A stretch of DNA of 64,000 nucleotides, from NCBI RefSeq assembly GCF_030816235.1, contig NZ_JAUSXT010000001.1:2294001-2358000 (forward strand), given 5' to 3'. A program made the translations under genes and the position numbers. The notes beneath the pieces were generated by a model. The model did not search any database. It had not been told where the DNA came from and saw only the letters and a program-made list of their open reading frames with translations. This document shows positions 51,548 through 59,176 of this stretch, one piece after another; position 1 is the first letter of the stretch, and the number at the start of each line of letters is the position of its first letter. Origin of the DNA: Microbacterium sp. W4I4. Its GTDB lineage: Bacteria; Actinomycetota; Actinomycetes; Actinomycetales; Microbacteriaceae.

Positions 51548-52762
51548 TCAGCCGCGGCGGATGCTGCGCGTGACGGTGAACTTCGGGGTGCGCGCGACCT
51601 GCTCGGTGGCGCCGATATCGCGGCTCAGCGCACGCCGGTGATCGAGGTGCGAGTTGAACACGGTCCACACCTCGCCGCCGGGTTTCAGCAGGCGCGCGGC
51701 GGCCTGGATCAGGCGCTGCCCGGCACCCTCATGCACGCTCGCGCCGAGGTGGAACGGCGGGTTCAGCAGGATCAGATCGGCGCTCGCATCGGGGAGCTCG
51801 GAGCCGGCGTCGTCGAGGGTGACGTGCACGCGACCCTCGAGCCCGTTGGCGGCCATCGTGGCGCGGGCCGAGCGCACCGCGGAGGCGGAGCGGTCGGTCG
51901 CGATGATCACAGCATCCGGATGCTGCCGCGCGAACGCCGCGGCGAGGGCGCCGGTGCCGCAGCCCAGGTCGATCACGTGCGGGTTCACCACCGGGATCGC
52001 GAGCGTCGCCATGGTCTCCAGCAGCGCGCGGGTGCCGATGTCGAGCTTCGCGCCCGCGAAGGCTCCGCCGTGCGCGGCGAGGGTGAGCGACGTGTGTCCC
52101 GCGAGCCCGCCCGCCGAGAAACCACTTTGCGCGCGAGAAACACGTGCTGACGTGGTTTCTGATGTGGAATATGGTTTCTCGTCGAGGTCGTGCGTCTGGG
52201 AGATCGGGAACGGCGGGGTCGCCGGTACCGACAGGGCAGCGGATGCCATGATCAGACGCGACTTGCGCTCCGCGCGCTGGGGCTGCACGTGCCCGAAGAA
52301 GCGGGCGAGCACCTCGTTCTGCGCGAGGGTCATGTGCTTGACGCGCCCGCCGGCGATCAGGGTCGCGTCGGGTGCGGCCCAGCGGGCCACGGCATCCGCG
52401 ATCTCCTCCAGCTCGGCGAGCGCCTTCGGCAGCTGCACCAGCACCAGGTGGGCACCGTCGAGCAGCTCCCGGTCGAGTTCGTGGGCGACCCAGTCGGTCA
52501 GCCCCAGAGCCACGGAGTTGGCGGCGAGCGCCTGCCGACCGGTCACGAGATCCTGATGCACGCGGATGCCGTGCAGCCCGGCATCCGTCAGCGCCAGCGC
52601 GATCGCGCCGTACCCGTCGCCGATGACGGCGATCTCGGTGCCGGGCACCTCCGCGGCGAGCGCAGCCTGCACGAGCAGCTCATCGGTGGCATCCCAGGCC
52701 TGCAGGTTCGGCGCCTCCACGTCGGGGAACCGGCGCAGGCTGCTGTAGTCGAACTCGGGCAC
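51548..52762 (-). CDS. RsmC/RlmG-like class I methyltransferase (rRNA guanine-N2 type)
   Basis: 404 residues from a GTG at 52762 that follows TAGGGT by 6 nt, hence probably leaderless. Two tandem Rossmann-like domains: an N-terminal degenerate one (residues about 30-190) and a catalytic one with HVIDLGCGTGALAAAFA (SAM motif I), LDIGTRALLE before it and LILLNPPFH (NPPF catalytic motif). Such enzymes methylate guanines in ribosomal RNA. Between the domains, residues 195-216 (EKPYSTSETTSARVSRAQSG...) are encoded by a 65-bp palindromic element that is also found in the PfkB gene at 61689. Confidence 0.88.
   Translation of the reverse strand: MPEFDYSSLRRFPDVEAPNLQAWDATDELLVQAALAAEVPGTEIAVIGDGYGAIALALTDAGLHGIRVHQDLVTGRQALAANSVALGLTDWVAHELDRELLDGAHLVLVQLPKALAELEEIADAVARWAAPDATLIAGGRVKHMTLAQNEVLARFFGHVQPQRAERKSRLIMASAALSVPATPPFPISQTHDLDEKPYSTSETTSARVSRAQSGFSAGGLAGHTSLTLAAHGGAFAGAKLDIGTRALLETMATLAIPVVNPHVIDLGCGTGALAAAFARQHPDAVIIATDRSASAVRSARATMAANGLEGRVHVTLDDAGSELPDASADLILLNPPFHLGASVHEGAGQRLIQAAARLLKPGGEVWTVFNSHLDHRRALSRDIGATEQVARTPKFTVTRSIRRG
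52116..52180. repeat. 65-bp palindromic element in frame inside a coding region (family E, copy 1)
   Basis: Begins GAGAAACCACTT and ends ATGGTTTCTC. 50 of 65 positions agree with copy 2 at 61689 with no gaps. It is read on the minus strand as 22 residues in the interdomain linker of the methyltransferase, in the same frame and orientation as copy 2. Confidence 0.85.
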
Positions 52763-52807
52763 CCGATCACCCTACCGGCGGCGCCTGTCGACCCTCTCGG
52801 TGCACTC

Positions 52808-52904
52808 CAGGTCACACTGGTTGCCGCCTCCCGGCGATTCAGGCGGCATCCATTGCGACCTGAACGGCGGGCGGTACAGAGTTCCGGCATCCATTGCGAC
52901 CTGG
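52808..52904. repeat. Palindromic element with an extra arm (family N)
   Basis: Arms 52808-52828 (CAGGTCACACTGGTTGCCGC...) and 52842-52862 pair at 18 of 21 positions. The right-arm core GGCATCCATTGCGACCTG is repeated directly at 52886. It lies in the 212-bp gap between the methyltransferase start and the ArsR stop; nothing else is seen in that gap except the leaderless promoter of the methyltransferase. Confidence 0.65.
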
Positions 52905-52974
52905 AAGCGCCGACCGGGGATCGGGCGGTGAGACGGTGCTGCGGATATGTGAGCACGAGCGCATCCGCGGGCTC

Positions 52975-53295
52975 TCAGTCGTCCAGATCGTCGAGCAGCT
53001 CGACGGCGGCCCGAGCGTAGTCCCCGATCCAGCGGTCGAAGATGCGTTTGATCGGCTGCGGCGCCAGCGAGAGGCGGCGCTCACGTCCGACGCGGCGGCC
53101 GATCACGAGGTCCGCGCGCTCGAGCACCCGCAGATGCTGCAGGACCGTCGTGCGGTCCAGTTCCGAGAAGCGGGCGCACAGCTCGCCGGTGGTCAGCTCG
53201 GAGGGGCGAAGCGCATCCAGCATCCGCCTTCTGATCGGCGCCGCGAGCGCCTTGAAGACGAGATCGTCATCCCCTGTTCCCTCTGCCGACGACAT
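52975..53295 (-). CDS. ArsR family transcriptional regulator
   Basis: 106 residues. Winged helix-turn-helix: FKALAAPIRRRMLDAL, LTTGELCARFSELDRTTVLQHLRVLERADLVIGRRVGRERRLSL, then a C-terminal IKRIFDRWIGDYARAAVELLDDL that mediates dimerisation in this subgroup. No metal-binding Cys pairs are visible, so it is not a classic metal sensor. ATG 53295 lies in a 22-bp palindrome shared with the divergent SRPBCC gene, which it probably represses together with itself. Confidence 0.92.
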   Translation of the reverse strand: MSSAEGTGDDDLVFKALAAPIRRRMLDALRPSELTTGELCARFSELDRTTVLQHLRVLERADLVIGRRVGRERRLSLAPQPIKRIFDRWIGDYARAAVELLDDLDD

Positions 53296-53314
53296 GTTGT
53301 AATCTTACAACATG
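53293..53314. promoter_or_regulatory. 22-bp operator/promoter containing both divergent start codons
   Basis: Perfect palindrome with arms CATGTTGTAA and TTACAACATG around TC. The terminal ATG on each strand is the start codon of the gene leaving that side (53295 minus, 53312 plus). On the plus strand TAATCT is 6 nt before the ATG and on the minus strand TAAGAT is 6 nt before the ATG, giving two leaderless promoters within one operator. Confidence 0.85.
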
Positions 53315-53776
53315 TCTCAGGAACTCACCGAACTCTCCTTCACGGTGTCGGGCCGCGTCTCGCGCCCGATCGCCGAGGTCTACGAGGCCGTCGCCGACCC
53401 CGCCCAGCTCTCCCACTACTTCACCACCGGCGGCGCGCGCGGCCGCCTCGAACCCGGTGCGGACGTGAGCTGGGACTTCGCCGACTTCCCCGGCCGCTTC
53501 CCCGTGACGGTCGTCGAGGCGGTCGCACCCGAACGGATCGTCATCGAATGGGGCGGGAACGACTCGCTCGCCGACGTCACGCGCGTGGTCTTCGAGTTCG
53601 CGCCGATCGACGACGGCACGCGCACGCTGGTCACGATCAGCGAGAACGCGTGGCGTGCGACGCACGCCGGGGCCAAGAGCGCCTTCGGCAACTGCGAGGG
53701 CTGGACCGGCATGCTGGCCGCGCTCAAGGCATGGCTCGAGCACGGCATCAACCTGCGCGAGGGGTTCTACAGGTAG
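53312..53776 (+). CDS. SRPBCC/AHSA1 domain protein
   Basis: 154 residues, single START-like (Bet v1) domain: SFTVSGRVSRPIAEVYEAVADPAQLSHYFTTGG, VSWDFADFPGRFPVTVVEAVAPERIVIEWGG, TLVTISENAWR, and the C-terminal helix GWTGMLAALKAWLEHGINLREGF. These small proteins bind hydrophobic ligands; pairs of an ArsR regulator and an AHSA1 protein are common in actinobacteria, but their job is not well defined. Leaderless start in the shared palindrome. Confidence 0.9.
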   Translation: MSQELTELSFTVSGRVSRPIAEVYEAVADPAQLSHYFTTGGARGRLEPGADVSWDFADFPGRFPVTVVEAVAPERIVIEWGGNDSLADVTRVVFEFAPIDDGTRTLVTISENAWRATHAGAKSAFGNCEGWTGMLAALKAWLEHGINLREGFYR

Positions 53777-53788
53777 CGCCTCAGCGGG

Positions 53789-54409
53789 TCAGATCGTGTC
53801 GTCGGCGGCGATGATGTCGATGTTCCAGATCCGGGATTCGGGATCGTCGCGGTCCGGATGCGCGAGGTCGTGCGCCTCCTTGGCTTCACGGGCGATCTCG
53901 TCGAATCGGTCGATCAGAGCTACGAATTCCGCTTCGGTCAGGCGCAGGGTCTTCTGCGAGAACTCGGCGTGCATCTCGGTGGTCCGTCCCGCCATGTAGT
54001 CGGGAGTCCAGGCCACCATCCGACGCACCAGGTCGTAGTGGTCATCGATCAGCGCGGCCAGCACGGCATCGCCGAGGGCGGGGTCGTCGATCGGAGCCTC
54101 GGGCCCGCCGAGCTTCACTGCGGCCGCCTGGCCCTTCCAGACCCGATCACGGCGATCGCGCGCGCGCTCCGGAGCCTCGACGAGCAGCCCCGCGTCTGCC
54201 AGTACGCGCAGATGGAAGCTGACCTTGTTCGCGGGCACCCCGAGCGCCTCCGCGGCATCGGCGGCACGCAGGTACTCGCGTTTGCCGAGCAGCCGCAGGA
54301 TCTGTCGGCGCAGCGGATGCGTGAACGCCTTCAGCATGGCGGTCGTGGCCTGGGTGGCCTCCTCGCCCCCGGGCGTCTCCGCGTCTGCAGTATCCGCCTG
54401 CTCTGTCAT
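53789..54409 (-). CDS. ArsR-like (HTH_20) transcriptional regulator
   Basis: 206 residues from ATG 54409; TAGACT lies 6 nt upstream, so the message is probably leaderless. The N-terminal winged helix reads LKAFTHPLRRQILRLLGKREYLRAADAAEALGVPANKVSFHLRVLADAGLLVEAP, followed by a helical domain of about 110 residues. Divergent from an MFS transporter with 73 bp between, which holds a tandem array of TTGCGCAA-like sites. It probably represses the transporter. Confidence 0.9.
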   Translation of the reverse strand: MTEQADTADAETPGGEEATQATTAMLKAFTHPLRRQILRLLGKREYLRAADAAEALGVPANKVSFHLRVLADAGLLVEAPERARDRRDRVWKGQAAAVKLGGPEAPIDDPALGDAVLAALIDDHYDLVRRMVAWTPDYMAGRTTEMHAEFSQKTLRLTEAEFVALIDRFDEIAREAKEAHDLAHPDRDDPESRIWNIDIIAADDTI

Positions 54410-54432
54410 TCCCACAGTCTAGTCAGGATTAT

Positions 54433-54480
54433 TTGCGCAATTCCTATTGCGCAACTCTTCTTGCACGATTATCGTTGCGC
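54433..54480. promoter_or_regulatory. Four-site operator array with 14-bp period
   Basis: TTGCGCAA at 54433 and 54447, TTGCACGA at 54461 and TTGCGCGC at 54475, each exactly 14 bp from the next, fill the gap between the HTH_20 regulator and the MFS gene. A -10-like TATCGT lies 7 nt before ATG 54483, inside the array. Likely cooperative binding sites of the regulator. Confidence 0.7.
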
Positions 54481-54482
54481 GC

Positions 54483-55787
54483 ATGACAACCACCTCGCCT
54501 CGACTCTGGCGGCAGACTCCGTACCTGCTGTGGCTCACCTCCGACACGGGGAAGGGCCTGGCGATGACGCTGTTCAGCTTCGCCGTGCCGCTGCTTGCGC
54601 TGGTCATCACGAACGACCCCGCGAAGGCGGGCATCATCGCGGCCGTGGGCACGATCGTTCGACTGCTGGCGACGCTGACCGGCGGCGTGCTGGCCGACCG
54701 GCACCGCCGCATCCTGATGATGACTCTGGGCGCGGCCGCAGGTGTTCTCGTCGCCGGCGCGTTCACCGCGATGGCGCTCGCGGGTGGCATCGACTTCGTC
54801 AGCCTGCTGCTGTTCGAGGTGCTGCTGGCCGGGGTCGCCGGCCTGTTCAGCCCGGCGGGCGAGGCCGCACTGAAGGACATCGTGCCCGGCGAGATGATGG
54901 GCCGCGCGCAGGCGGCGAACCAGGGCCGCGACGCCGCCCTGCAACTGGCCGGCGGACCCATCGGGGGGATGCTGCTGGCCGCAGGCGGCTGGTTGATCGG
55001 AGCGGCGATGGTGATCAGCAGCCTGGTGTCCGCCGTCGCGGCGTGGGCGCTGGGTCGGCGGGTCGGGTGGGAGCGGGCCGGTGCGGCGGATGCTGCGGCA
55101 TCCGCCCTCCCCGCTCTCCCCAAGAACGGCCTGCGCGAGCTGCGCGAGGGCGTGCGCTGGCTGTTCCGCCGGCCCGACCTCAGCACCGGGACCGTCGTCG
55201 CCACCGTGATCAACCTCGGGCTGAACGCCGGGATCACCACCATGATCTACTCGGTGCTGCAGGCCGGGCACTCCGAGGCGACGATCGGCTGGATGATGGC
55301 GGCATCCGGTGCGGCGATGCTCGTGGGCGCGCTACTGGCGCCGACGCTCGTGCCGCGGATCGGGGCCGGGATGCTGATGATCCTGGGCCTGTTCGCCTGC
55401 ACGGCCGCCATCGCCGGCGGCGTGTTCGTGGAGACTCCCTGGGGCGTGGCGCTGCTGATCAGCGCGGCGGTCTTCCTGATCCCGGCGTTGAACGCGGCCT
55501 TCAGCGGGTACCTGATGGTGGCCACGCCCACGGCGCTGGTCGGCCGGGTCAACAGCGTCGGCGGAGTGCTGAGCATGGGTGCGATGCCGTTGTCGCCGCT
55601 GATCGCCGGGTTCGGACTTGCCTGGGCCGGGCGCGGACCGACGCTGATCTTCAGTCTGGCGCTCTGCGCGATCGCACTGATCATGGGCGTCGCGAGCCGC
55701 CCGCTGCGTTCGATCCCCGCCGAGGCCGGCTGGGTCGAGCACGCCGAGCAGTACGAGGAGCCGGTGTCAGCGGCATCCGCTCGCTGA
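54483..55787 (+). CDS. MFS transporter (drug/enterobactin exporter-like)
   Basis: 434 residues, 12 membrane segments. The N-half shows LTGGVLADRHRRILMM (loop 2-3 motif) and LFSPAGEAALKDIVPGEMMGRAQAANQGRDAALQLAGGPIGGMLL, typical of the TetV/EntS-type major facilitator group. ATG 54483 is probably leaderless. The adjacent HTH_20 regulator and operator array suggest an inducible exporter. Cargo unknown. Confidence 0.88.
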   Translation: MTTTSPRLWRQTPYLLWLTSDTGKGLAMTLFSFAVPLLALVITNDPAKAGIIAAVGTIVRLLATLTGGVLADRHRRILMMTLGAAAGVLVAGAFTAMALAGGIDFVSLLLFEVLLAGVAGLFSPAGEAALKDIVPGEMMGRAQAANQGRDAALQLAGGPIGGMLLAAGGWLIGAAMVISSLVSAVAAWALGRRVGWERAGAADAAASALPALPKNGLRELREGVRWLFRRPDLSTGTVVATVINLGLNAGITTMIYSVLQAGHSEATIGWMMAASGAAMLVGALLAPTLVPRIGAGMLMILGLFACTAAIAGGVFVETPWGVALLISAAVFLIPALNAAFSGYLMVATPTALVGRVNSVGGVLSMGAMPLSPLIAGFGLAWAGRGPTLIFSLALCAIALIMGVASRPLRSIPAEAGWVEHAEQYEEPVSAASAR

Positions 55788-55884
55788 GGTCGCGCTGCGC
55801 CATGGCATCCCCTCGCCCGGCCTCTCCTCGCCCCCGCCCCTCGCGGCATCCCCTCGCGGCCTCTCCTCGCGGCCGCACGCCGCA

Positions 55885-55996
55885 GAGATGGAAATCGTCG
55901 GCCGGAGGCCCCAGGAACCCGCGTTTTCCATCTCCCGCACCCGGACCGGATGGAAAACGTCGGTGGCACGGACTCTGGGCCAGCGTTTTCCATCCG
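55885..55996. repeat. Doublet of 50-bp palindromes (family D, pair 1)
   Basis: Two 50-bp units, 55885-55934 and 55947-55996, separated by 12 bp. Each has GATGGAAA(A/T)CG-like and CGTTTTCCATC arms. An equal 112-bp doublet lies at 56899-57010, so the MerR gene between is flanked on both sides. The remainder of the 55788-56058 gap is C-rich low-complexity sequence (55800-55880) and the MerR operator. Confidence 0.85.
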
Positions 55997-56026
55997 TGCC
56001 GCGCCGGTTCACCCGGCAGACTTGAC

Positions 56027-56043
56027 CCTGACACGGTGTCAGG
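56027..56043. promoter_or_regulatory. Candidate MerR operator
   Basis: CCTGACAC-G-GTGTCAGG, a perfect 17-bp inverted repeat 16 bp before ATG 56060 (frame start at 56059), overlapping TTGACC (56022-56027) as a possible -35. It fits an autoregulated MerR-type promoter. Confidence 0.6.
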
Positions 56044-56058
56044 CGGGAGAACAGAGAC

Positions 56059-56859
56059 ATGTTGTCCATCGGAGCGTTCGCGCAGGTCGGCCAGGTGACC
56101 CACCGGATGCTTCGGCATTGGGACACCTCCGGACTGCTCGTGCCCGCGCACGTGGACGAGTTCACCGGCTACCGTTCCTACGACCCCTCGCAGCTGGACC
56201 GGCTGCATCGGATCGTGGCGCTGCGTCAGCTGGGGTTCGGCCTGGAGCACGTCGGCGCCATCCTCGATGAGGGGATCGATGCCGACCGCATCACCACGAT
56301 GCTGCGCTCCCGCCGATCCCAGGTCGAGCGCGAGCACCGGATCGCGGCCGAGCGACTCGTCGACGTCGAGCGGAGGCTCCACCTCATCGGAAGAGAGAAC
56401 CGCATGTCATCTGCAGAATTCGTCGAGAAGCCCCTGCCCGCCGTCCGTCTCGTCGGGCGCACCAAGACCGTCCCGGAAGAGGAGGTCGGCCTGACCGTCG
56501 GCCCGATGTTCGGCGCCGTCGAGGATGCGCTGCCCGATCCGCACGGGATGCTCGAGACCCCGGTCGCCGAGTACGACCTCACCGACGACGGGATGCGCAT
56601 CACCGTCGGCTACGCGTACAGCGGCGATCCGATCGAGGGCCTGGAACTGATCGACCTGCCCGCCGTGGAGCGCTCCGTCTGCGGCATCCACCTGGGCCCG
56701 ATGTCCGGCATCCGCGACACCTGGCACGCACTGCACGCCGAGATGCTCGCCCGCGGGTACGTGCCCTCCGGGCCGTGCCGCGAGCTGTACGTGCGCGCCG
56801 AGTCCGAGGACCAGTCCGACTGGGTCACCGAATTGCAGCAGCCCGTCACGCGGGGCTGA
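56059..56859 (+). CDS. MerR family regulator with GyrI-like effector domain
   Basis: 266 residues. N-terminal MerR helix-turn-helix and wing: LSIGAFAQVGQVTHRMLRHWDTSGLLVPAHVDEFTGYRSYDPSQLDRLHRIVALRQLGFGLEHV, then a coiled coil (about 90-115), then a GyrI-like/effector-binding domain from about residue 120 (VRLVGRTKTVPEEE, YSGDPIEGLELIDLPAVERSVCGIHLG, CRELYVRAESEDQSDWVTELQQPV). Such regulators bind multiple drugs or cationic amphiphiles (BmrR type). No transporter is adjacent, so the target may be itself or distant. GGGAGAAC precedes the start. Confidence 0.92.
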   Translation: MLSIGAFAQVGQVTHRMLRHWDTSGLLVPAHVDEFTGYRSYDPSQLDRLHRIVALRQLGFGLEHVGAILDEGIDADRITTMLRSRRSQVEREHRIAAERLVDVERRLHLIGRENRMSSAEFVEKPLPAVRLVGRTKTVPEEEVGLTVGPMFGAVEDALPDPHGMLETPVAEYDLTDDGMRITVGYAYSGDPIEGLELIDLPAVERSVCGIHLGPMSGIRDTWHALHAEMLARGYVPSGPCRELYVRAESEDQSDWVTELQQPVTRG

Positions 56860-56898
56860 GCTTCGGCATCCGCCGGTGATCCTCGCTGAGCCACCGCA

Positions 56899-57010
56899 CG
56901 GATGGAAAACGTCGGTCGGAGGCCCCGGGAACCCGCGTTTTCCATCCGCGCGCAACGAGGCAGATGGAAAAGGCGGGGCCGGATGCCGCGCAACCGACGT
57001 TTTCCATCCG
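56899..57010. repeat. Doublet of 50-bp palindromes (family D, pair 2)
   Basis: Units 56899-56948 and 56961-57010, again 50 bp each with a 12-bp spacer. The first unit closely matches the first unit of pair 1 in the same orientation. The rest of the 56860-57156 gap holds a CGCACG run near 57017-57032 that could adopt left-handed DNA and a weak GGATCAG/CTGATCC inverted repeat (57076-57124). Confidence 0.85.
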
Positions 57011-57156
57011 CAGCGACGTGCACGCGCACGCGCACGCGCGGCCGGTCGCCCCGGCATCCGCTCGCCAAAGCCGGCCTGGATCAGAAGTGCACCCCAGATG
57101 CCGGACTCCGAGGCGTTCCTGATCCATCCTGCGCGCGCAGGGCGCGGTCGACGCGC

Positions 57157-58380
57157 TCAGCGCAGCGGGTCGAAGGGTTCGATGGCGGGGTCGATGCGGC
57201 CGGTGACGATCTGCTCCGCGAGCAGCTTGCCGGTCGCGGGGCCGAGCACGATGCCCCACATGCCGTGACCGCCGGCGACGTACACGTTCGGCGCCTGGGT
57301 CGCGCCGACCAGCGGCAGGCCGTCGGGAGTGACGGGGCGCGAGCCCATCCACTCGTCCTGGCGGTCGTCGAGGTCGAGTCCCTGGAACATCTCGCGCACC
57401 TGCGCGATGATCGCCTGCACACGGCGCGGCTGGAACGGCTCGTCGGGCCCGCGGAACTCCATGGTCCCGGCGATGCGGAATCGCCCCTGGTACGGGGTGC
57501 AGGCGATCCGCTGAAACGGCAGGTAGACCGGATGCTCCTGCGGCTGCTCCGTGGCGACCGTGAACGAGTAGCCGCGGCCGGCCTGCACGCGCGTGCGCAC
57601 GCCGAGCTTTCGGGCGAGCTTCGGCATCCACGCCCCGGTCGCGATGACGACCGAGTCGGCCTCGATCCGCGCCCCGTTCGAGAGCGCGACGACGGGCCGG
57701 CGGGTGGAGGACACGTCGGTGACCTCCACACCGGTGATCAGCTCGGCACCGCGCGCGACGACCGCGTGACCGAGCGCCTCGACGAACGGCGCGGGCTCGA
57801 AGTAGCGCTGACCGTCGAGTCTGTAGACGTGCTGCACGGCATCCGACAGCACCGGCGCCAGCTCGCGCGGATTCTGCAGCTGCTCGAGCGGGACATCCTG
57901 GCCGTGCCGCCTCACGCCCTCGATCTCGTGCAGGAAGCCCTTCGCGTGCGCCTTCTCCTTGAAGCCGATCACGAACGGACCCTCCCAGGTCCACGACTCC
58001 ACGCCGCCGTCGAGCATCTCGTCGAAGGCGCCCAGCGCCATCTTGTCGATGGGGGTGAGGGCTGCCATGGTGCGATCCCACGCGCGGTTGGTGCCGTGCG
58101 CGGCGAACTGGGCGAGGAACGACCAGAGCCCGGCATCCACCCGGAAGGGCACGTGCAGCGCGGCATCCGGGTCGAGCAGTGCTCGCGGTCCATAGGTCCA
58201 CAGGCCCGTGTCGGCCAGTGGGATGGTCTTGCCGGGGGTCAGCCAGCCGGCGTTGCCCCACGATGACCCGGCGGCGATGCCGACGCGGTCGATGACCGTG
58301 ACCTCGACTCCGCGCTCCTGCAGGTGCCATGCCGTGGCGAGCCCGACCATTCCGGCTCCGACGACGATCGTGCGCGTCAT
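57157..58380 (-). CDS. dadA: D-amino acid dehydrogenase-like FAD oxidoreductase
   Basis: 407 residues from ATG 58380, with AGGAGGACGC upstream (GTG/ATG 58398 is an alternative). FAD-binding GAGMVGLATAWHLQERGVEVTVID at the start, SSWGNAGWLTPG, the C-terminal GSRPVTPDGLPLVGATQAPNVYVAGGHGMWGIVLGPATGKLLAE, all typical of DadA. It oxidises D-amino acids to 2-keto acids and ammonia at the membrane. Divergent from an Lrp regulator. It could act with the D-amino acid operon at 40.2-44.9 kb, but may also be a glycine or proline-derivative oxidase. Confidence 0.87.
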   Translation of the reverse strand: MTRTIVVGAGMVGLATAWHLQERGVEVTVIDRVGIAAGSSWGNAGWLTPGKTIPLADTGLWTYGPRALLDPDAALHVPFRVDAGLWSFLAQFAAHGTNRAWDRTMAALTPIDKMALGAFDEMLDGGVESWTWEGPFVIGFKEKAHAKGFLHEIEGVRRHGQDVPLEQLQNPRELAPVLSDAVQHVYRLDGQRYFEPAPFVEALGHAVVARGAELITGVEVTDVSSTRRPVVALSNGARIEADSVVIATGAWMPKLARKLGVRTRVQAGRGYSFTVATEQPQEHPVYLPFQRIACTPYQGRFRIAGTMEFRGPDEPFQPRRVQAIIAQVREMFQGLDLDDRQDEWMGSRPVTPDGLPLVGATQAPNVYVAGGHGMWGIVLGPATGKLLAEQIVTGRIDPAIEPFDPLR

Positions 58381-58483
58381 TGCGTCCTCCTGAGACATGC
58401 CAGCCAGGGCGCGATGAAGCCCTGCTCATTCACGATTATGCGGATCCCATGCGCGATCGTGGGGCGAGTCGAAAGATCCTGCG

Positions 58484-58489
58484 TAGAAT
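58484..58489 (+). promoter_or_regulatory. -10 box of the Lrp gene
   Basis: TAGAAT, 45 nt before ATG 58535; no clear -35 at the expected distance. The leader contains the ribosome site GGGAGGAAG (58521-58529). Confidence 0.4.
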
Positions 58490-58534
58490 CAGGCCGAACG
58501 CCGCAGTTTCTGCATTTTCCGGGAGGAAGTGACC

Positions 58535-59035
58535 ATGTCGACATCCGAATCTTCGAGGTCCCGTCACACGGCGATGACGGATGCCGGGCTGGATGCCGTC
58601 GATCGCACGATCCTCTCCGAGCTCAGCCGCAACGGACGACTGTCGAACACCGAGCTCGCGGCGCGCGCCGGCATCGCCGAATCGACCTGCCTGAAGCGCG
58701 TGCGCGCCCTGCAGGCGAGCGGTGTGATCGTCGGCTTCCACGCCGAGATCTCCTCGGCCGCGATCGGCCTGCACCTCGAAGCGCTGATCACCATCAGGCT
58801 GCACGCACACGCCCGCGGAGATCTGCGCCGGTTCCAGGCCTACCTGGAGGAGCTGTCGGCCACGCAGCGCGTGTACTTCCTGGCCGGCGACCGCGACTTC
58901 CTCGTGCACGTCGCGGTGCCGGATGCCGGGGCGCTGCGCGAGCTCGTCTCGGACACGCTCAGCCTGCGCCCCGAGGTCGCGTCGACCTCGACGAGCCTGA
59001 TCTTCGCGCAGGCTTCGGGCTCCCGAGGTCTCTGA
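58535..59035 (+). CDS. Lrp/AsnC family transcriptional regulator
   Basis: 166 residues from ATG 58535 (GTG 58529 is two codons upstream). N-terminal helix-turn-helix LDAVDRTILSELSRNGRLSNTELAARAGIAESTCLKRVRALQASGVIVGFHAEI, then a RAM domain binding amino acids (LITIRLHAHARGDLRRFQAYL, VYFLAGDRDFLVHVAVPDAGALRELV). Divergent from dadA, which it most likely activates or represses in response to an amino acid, as in other bacteria. Confidence 0.93.
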   Translation: MSTSESSRSRHTAMTDAGLDAVDRTILSELSRNGRLSNTELAARAGIAESTCLKRVRALQASGVIVGFHAEISSAAIGLHLEALITIRLHAHARGDLRRFQAYLEELSATQRVYFLAGDRDFLVHVAVPDAGALRELVSDTLSLRPEVASTSTSLIFAQASGSRGL

Positions 59036-59068
59036 GGGTCCGGGCATCCCGCACCCCACCTCTGCCGA

Positions 59069-59154
59069 CGAGAGCACGGGACCTCGCCGAGTGCATGGCA
59101 CATTCACGCCAAGCTCCCGTGCGCTCGGCGAGATGTCGTGCTCTCGACGGGGAT
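59069..59154. repeat. Palindromic element between convergent genes (family H)
   Basis: Arms CGAGAGCACGGGACCTCGCC... (from about 59069) and ...CTCGGCGAGATGTCGTGCTC (to about 59154) pair at about 23 of 28 positions, with a roughly 30-nt loop. Located between the Lrp and DeoR stops; it may also serve as a terminator. Confidence 0.65.
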
Positions 59155-59176
59155 GAGGACGGCGAGGCGCGGGCGC

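Noticed and set aside
55885..57010. CRISPR array
   Set aside because: The repeated 50-bp units are palindromic doublets separated by 12 bp and by a gene; there are no regular 30-40 bp unique spacers and no cas genes.
57012..57110. Small gene or RNA between the MerR doublet and dadA
   Set aside because: Only a CGCACG run and a weak inverted repeat are seen; no start with ribosome site and no conserved structure that I can support.
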